The notes beneath the pieces are model-generated. The model did no database searches and was not told where the DNA came from. It saw only the letters and a program-made list of their open reading frames with translations. This document shows positions 14,678 through 17,182 of a stretch of DNA of 17,182 nt, piece after piece; within the stretch, counting starts at the first letter, position 1, and the number at the start of each line of letters is the position of its first letter. The position numbers were made by a program, and so were the translations under genes. Source of the DNA: Pseudomonadota bacterium (GTDB lineage: Bacteria; Pseudomonadota; Gammaproteobacteria; Burkholderiales; Thiobacillaceae); the NCBI GenBank assembly GCA_030836725.1, contig JAUPLV010000029.1, positions 1 through 17,182 on the forward strand, in the 5' to 3' direction.

Positions 14678-16014
14678 ACGCTCTCGCTCTCGGTGATGGC
14701 CACTTCGCCGCGCAAGCTGTGCGGCAGGGCCTGGGTGATGATAACGTCGACGAACCGGCCGATCAGGCGCGGCTGCCCGGCGAAGTTTACGATGCGGTTG
14801 TTGTCGGTGCGGCCGGCAAGCTCCTCGGCGTTCTTGCGGGCATGGCCCTCGACCAGCACGCGCTGCACGGCGCCGACCATGGACTGGTTCACCTGCTGCG
14901 CCTGCGCCTCGATCCGCGCCTGCAGCCGCATCAGCCGCTGCGTTTTCAGTTCGGCGGTGACATCGTCCGGGTAGTCCGATGCCGGCGTGCCGGGGCGCTT
15001 GCTGTAGATGAAGGAGAAGCTGGCGTCGAAATCGAGTTCGACGATCAGCTTCATCGTCGCCTCGAAATCGGCTTCGGTCTCGCCGGGGAAACCGACGATG
15101 AAATCGGACGACAGGCACAGGTCGGGGCGCTGTTCCCTCAATTTTCGGACAATCGACTTGAATTCGAGCACGGTGTGGCCGCGCTTCATCGCCGCGAGGA
15201 TGCGGTCGGAGCCGGACTGCACGGGTAAATGAAGATGCGACACCAACTTCGGCAGCTTGCCGTAGCACTCGATCAGCCGCTGCGTCATTTCGCGCGGGTG
15301 GCTGGTGGTGTAGCGGATGCGCTCGATGCCGGGTATCTCGTGCACCATTTCCAGCAGGAAGGCGAAGTCGGCGGTGCCGCCCTCGTGCAGCGCGCCCTGG
15401 TAGGCGTTGACGTTCTGCCCCAGCAGGGTGACTTCCTTCACCCCGCGCCCGGCGAGGTCGGACACTTCGGCGATGACGTCGTCGAACGGCCGCGAGACTT
15501 CCTCGCCGCGGGTGTAGGGGACGACGCAGAAGGTGCAGTATTTGGAGCAGCCTTCCATGATCGAGACGAAGGCCGAGGCGCCCTCGACGCGAGCGGGCGG
15601 CATGTGGTCGAACTTCTCGATCTCGGGGAAGCTGATGTCGACCTGGGCGCGCCCGGTCGCACGTTTCTTGGCGATCAGTTCAGGCAGGCGGTGCAGGGTC
15701 TGCGGGCCGAACACCACATCGACGAAGGGCGCGCGCGCGACGATGGCCGCGCCTTCCTGCGACGCCACGCAGCCGCCGACGCCGATGATGAGATTGGGAT
15801 TGAGCTGCTTAAGGTGACGCACCCGGCCGAGGTCGTGGAACACCTTTTCCTGCGCCTTTTCGCGCACCGAGCAGGTGTTGAACAGGATCACGTCGGCGTC
15901 TTCCGGCGTGCTGGTCGGCGTCAGGCCTTCGGCCAGGTTGAGCACGTCGGCCATCTTGTCCGAGTCGTACTCGTTCATCTGACAGCCGAAGGTTTTGATG
16001 TAGATTTTTTTCAT
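14674..16014 (-). CDS. miaB: tRNA-2-methylthio-N6-isopentenyladenosine synthase MiaB
   Basis: MiaB is the radical-SAM methylthiotransferase that adds the 2-methylthio group to i6A37 of tRNAs. The 446-residue length is normal. The N-terminal domain has its cluster cysteines at C11 (TFGCQMNEYDSD), C48 (FNTCSVREKAQEK) and C82 (GVGGCVASQEG). The radical SAM cluster is C156, C160 and C163 in MEGCSKYCTFCVVPYTRGEE. The C-terminal TRAM domain (about 375-440) ends near LIGRFVDVIITQALPHSLRGE. It heads the run miaB-ybeZ-ybeY-corC, all on the - strand. No Shine-Dalgarno is visible before the ATG. Confidence 0.98.
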   Translation of the reverse strand: MKKIYIKTFGCQMNEYDSDKMADVLNLAEGLTPTSTPEDADVILFNTCSVREKAQEKVFHDLGRVRHLKQLNPNLIIGVGGCVASQEGAAIVARAPFVDVVFGPQTLHRLPELIAKKRATGRAQVDISFPEIEKFDHMPPARVEGASAFVSIMEGCSKYCTFCVVPYTRGEEVSRPFDDVIAEVSDLAGRGVKEVTLLGQNVNAYQGALHEGGTADFAFLLEMVHEIPGIERIRYTTSHPREMTQRLIECYGKLPKLVSHLHLPVQSGSDRILAAMKRGHTVLEFKSIVRKLREQRPDLCLSSDFIVGFPGETEADFEATMKLIVELDFDASFSFIYSKRPGTPASDYPDDVTAELKTQRLMRLQARIEAQAQQVNQSMVGAVQRVLVEGHARKNAEELAGRTDNNRIVNFAGQPRLIGRFVDVIITQALPHSLRGEVAITESESV

Positions 16015-16090
16015 GGGGGGCGCCGGGACAGTGAATAGACTGGGGGCTAAAGATACTTGGCTACTCGGTTCTAGTAATTTGCTATCCTCG

Positions 16091-16678
16091 CTAAACAGGG
16101 GGTCGGGGATACATCCATGCTAAGAGCGTTATTAAAACCCCTACTCCTGTTCCGGCCAGAGCAACTTTTGCCCAAAAATTCTTTCGATTTTGACTCATGA
16201 TACGTTTATTCAGTTCTTCGCGAGCAGTGGAGCACGATGAGTTGACTTTTCTTAGCTTATCGATATCCTCCTGAACAACCTTATAGAATTGTTCTCGGTT
16301 TTCTTTATTCTTCCGGGCCTCAGCGATTCGATATTTAGCTTCGTCGGCGCACTCCATATACGCTTGGTAATCGGGCAATGTTTCGCCAATCACGATCAAA
16401 CGATAGTCGTCCTTAAAAAGTCGTAATTTTTCAAGTTCATTAAGAATCATTGCTTCGCTGCAATCGTAGATTGCCCGCTGGGCGTGACGCTCCGCTTTGT
16501 GAAGCTGATCCGCTCGTTGAGCCCGATCATCACCACACAATGCTGACAACAAATGGTAAGTCGCGTTTCTTGTTTCGTTTAGTGCTGGACCGTCAAGGCC
16601 ATTACCCAGCCCTTCGACCTCTTTCTGCAATGGCTCTATCAACTTGAATAAGTCGAGCAACCCCTTTAAATCGTCCAT
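16091..16678 (-). CDS. Unrecognised tail-anchored helical protein
   Basis: This 195-residue protein is of no family I can name. The first 165 residues are predicted by eye to be highly helical and charged (EPLQKEVEGL, HKAERHAQRAIYDCSEA, EARKNKENREQFYKVVQEDIDKLRK). A single C-terminal membrane span follows (FWAKVALAGTGVGVLITLLAW) with a short PRPPV tail, so the body should face the cytoplasm. The ATG at 16678 is used; a GTG two codons upstream is possible. Neither has a clear ribosome-binding site. Base composition is much more AT-rich than the neighbouring housekeeping genes, which suggests acquisition. The RHAQRAIYD helix is a recognisable stretch for a profile search. It is separated from the upstream small gene by two terminators. 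Confidence 0.75.
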   Translation of the reverse strand: MDDLKGLLDLFKLIEPLQKEVEGLGNGLDGPALNETRNATYHLLSALCGDDRAQRADQLHKAERHAQRAIYDCSEAMILNELEKLRLFKDDYRLIVIGETLPDYQAYMECADEAKYRIAEARKNKENREQFYKVVQEDIDKLRKVNSSCSTAREELNKRIMSQNRKNFWAKVALAGTGVGVLITLLAWMYPRPPV

Positions 16679-16697
16679 ATGCACATAAGCCGGGTAG

Positions 16698-16718
16698 AAA
16701 AAAACCGCCTTTCGGCGG
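16698..16718 (-). terminator. Intrinsic terminator, GAAA loop (second of a pair)
   Basis: On the - strand CCGCC-GAAA-GGCGG is followed by seven T residues: a short GC stem closed by a GNRA tetraloop plus a U-tract. It lies between the small 16742-16957 gene and the 195-residue gene. Confidence 0.85.
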
Positions 16719-16725
16719 CCGGTAG

Positions 16726-16743
16726 AAAAACCGTTTCCGGTTT
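16726..16743 (-). terminator. Intrinsic terminator, GAAA loop (first of a pair)
   Basis: On the - strand AAACCG-GAAA-CGGTTTTT forms a stem, GNRA loop and U-tract. Its 5' arm shares bases with the stop codon of the 71-residue gene. It acts directly before the stronger GC stem at 16698-16718. Confidence 0.7.
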
Positions 16744-16957
16744 ATTTTGGATGCGTTGATTCGCTAAAACGATAATCTTTTATAGATTGATATAGCGCAT
16801 CATGATCTTCTTTAGTAAACATTTTACCCAAACCCATTGATACGCTCCCTTGCGATAATGAAGCCCGCATAGTTTCCGCAAACAACTTGTTTGGCATATC
16901 ACGGCCAAGAGGTACCGGGACATGCCCCGAGTAAAACCAAGCTAACAGTTTATTCAT
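16742..16957 (-). CDS. Unrecognised 71-residue protein
   Basis: The product starts MNKLLAWFYSGHVPVPLG and is soluble and mixed in character, with a central SLSQGSVSMGLGKMFTKEDHDALYQSIKDYRF. No motif or family is recognised. Support for its being real comes from a good ribosome-binding site (AGAGGA, 9 bases before the ATG), a plausible sigma-70 promoter about 50 bp upstream (17008-17035) and tandem intrinsic terminators that begin at its stop codon. That makes a complete single-gene unit between tRNA-CAU and the next gene. Base composition is AT-rich like the adjacent 195-residue gene. Confidence 0.65.
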   Translation of the reverse strand: MNKLLAWFYSGHVPVPLGRDMPNKLFAETMRASLSQGSVSMGLGKMFTKEDHDALYQSIKDYRFSESTHPK

Positions 16958-17007
16958 TTGAAATTCCTCTTACCCGCAGCCGTTGGAAGCTTGTACCTAC
17001 GCACTTC

Positions 17008-17035
17008 AGCATAGACTAAGCTCAACAAATGACAA
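17008..17035 (-). promoter_or_regulatory. Promoter of the 71-residue gene
   Basis: On the - strand, TTGTCA (17035-17030) and TATGCT (17013-17008) are 16 bp apart. This fits a sigma-70 promoter and would start transcription about 45 bp before the ATG at 16957. Confidence 0.5.
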
Positions 17036-17036
17036 A

Positions 17037-17091
17037 AAGCAACTGTTTTGTGGATTTTTCTTGTTTCTTGTTGCTTGCCGTAGTCCACAAA
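17037..17091 (-). other. Two interleaved inverted repeats (possible pseudoknot)
   Basis: TTTGTGGA (17091-17084) pairs with TCCACAAA (17054-17047), and AAGCAAC (17076-17070) pairs with GTTGCTT (17043-17037). The arms alternate, so both stems together would make an H-type pseudoknot with an A-rich 15-nt connecting loop, just downstream of the tRNA 3' end and abutting the 71-residue gene's promoter. Whether it is made as RNA, or instead marks a DNA recombination site, cannot be told from sequence. Confidence 0.3.
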
Positions 17092-17106
17092 TACAACAAT
17101 ATTTTT

Positions 17107-17182
17107 TGGTGGTGATGAGTGGACTTGAACCACCGACCCCCGGATTATGAATCCGATGCTCTAACCGACTGAGCTACATCAC
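17107..17182 (-). tRNA. tRNA with CAU anticodon, probably elongator tRNA-Met (one base outside window)
   Basis: The cloverleaf is complete except for the first acceptor base, which falls beyond the window. It shows acceptor GTGATG pairing with CATCAC, D-arm GCTCAGTCGGTTAGAGC, anticodon loop TTCATAA with CAT (17149-17147 on the - strand), T-arm with GGTTCAAGTCC, and an encoded CCA (17109-17107). Features fit elongator tRNA-Met; tRNA-Ile2, whose CAU is modified by TilS, is the alternative. An A6 run follows the CCA. Confidence 0.93.

Noticed and set aside
13574..14974. 466-codon + strand frame opposite ybeY, ybeZ and miaB
   Set aside because: Antisense shadow over three well-identified genes, with no ribosome-binding site or recognisable domain.
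16040..17182. Genomic island boundary by duplication of the tRNA 3' end
   Set aside because: No second copy of the tRNA 3' sequence was found in the window and no integrase gene is present.

Overview
The window looks like a chromosomal segment of a betaproteobacterium, probably a chemolithotrophic member of the Nitrosomonadales (a Thiobacillus-, Sulfuricella- or Gallionella-like lineage). The protein sequences are betaproteobacterial in character: the FtsZ tail reads DIPAFLRRQ, and the gene orders ftsA-ftsZ-lpxC and miaB-ybeZ-ybeY-corC are typical. The core is GC-rich, with long antisense shadow frames. The lithotrophy assignment rests on a Cyc2-like outer-membrane cytochrome-porin and a flavocytochrome c sulfide dehydrogenase pair lying side by side. 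The lineage is an inference from sequence recall, not from a search.

Layout. (1) 1-3428, + strand: the end of the division and cell-wall cluster, with ftsA (5' end outside the window), ftsZ, lpxC and a 60-residue membrane protein. (2) 3429-7179: an electron-transfer block. A monoheme cytochrome fused to an outer-membrane barrel (+ strand, own promoter and leader, strong bidirectional terminator) faces a convergent fccA-fccB pair (- strand). The fccAB promoter carries a perfect PmrA/QseB-type direct repeat. (3) 7180-9519, - strand: an NPPW methyltransferase followed at once by metK, so a SAM-consuming enzyme sits next to SAM synthesis. (4) 9613-10236: a complete higBA toxin-antitoxin module with an autoregulatory palindrome on its promoter and an apparently leaderless toxin start. 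(5) 10250-12210: a pteridine reductase (-) divergent from a MidA/NDUFAF7-type methyltransferase (+). (6) 12211-12422: a gene-free stretch with REP-like palindromes, including an inverted pair. (7) 12423-16014, - strand: miaB-ybeZ(phoH)-ybeY-corC, tightly packed with overlapping ends, in an RNA modification and rRNA maturation operon; lnt, often next in line, is absent. (8) 16015-17182: a visibly AT-richer stretch with two unrecognised genes, two tandem terminators and possible interleaved RNA stems, ending in a tRNA-CAU gene cut by one base at the window edge.

The parts most worth follow-up are the Cyc2-like protein beside an FccAB whose flavoprotein lacks the second redox cysteine, the regulator-type repeat that seems to control fccAB, and the AT-rich tRNA-flanking stretch with unrecognised genes.
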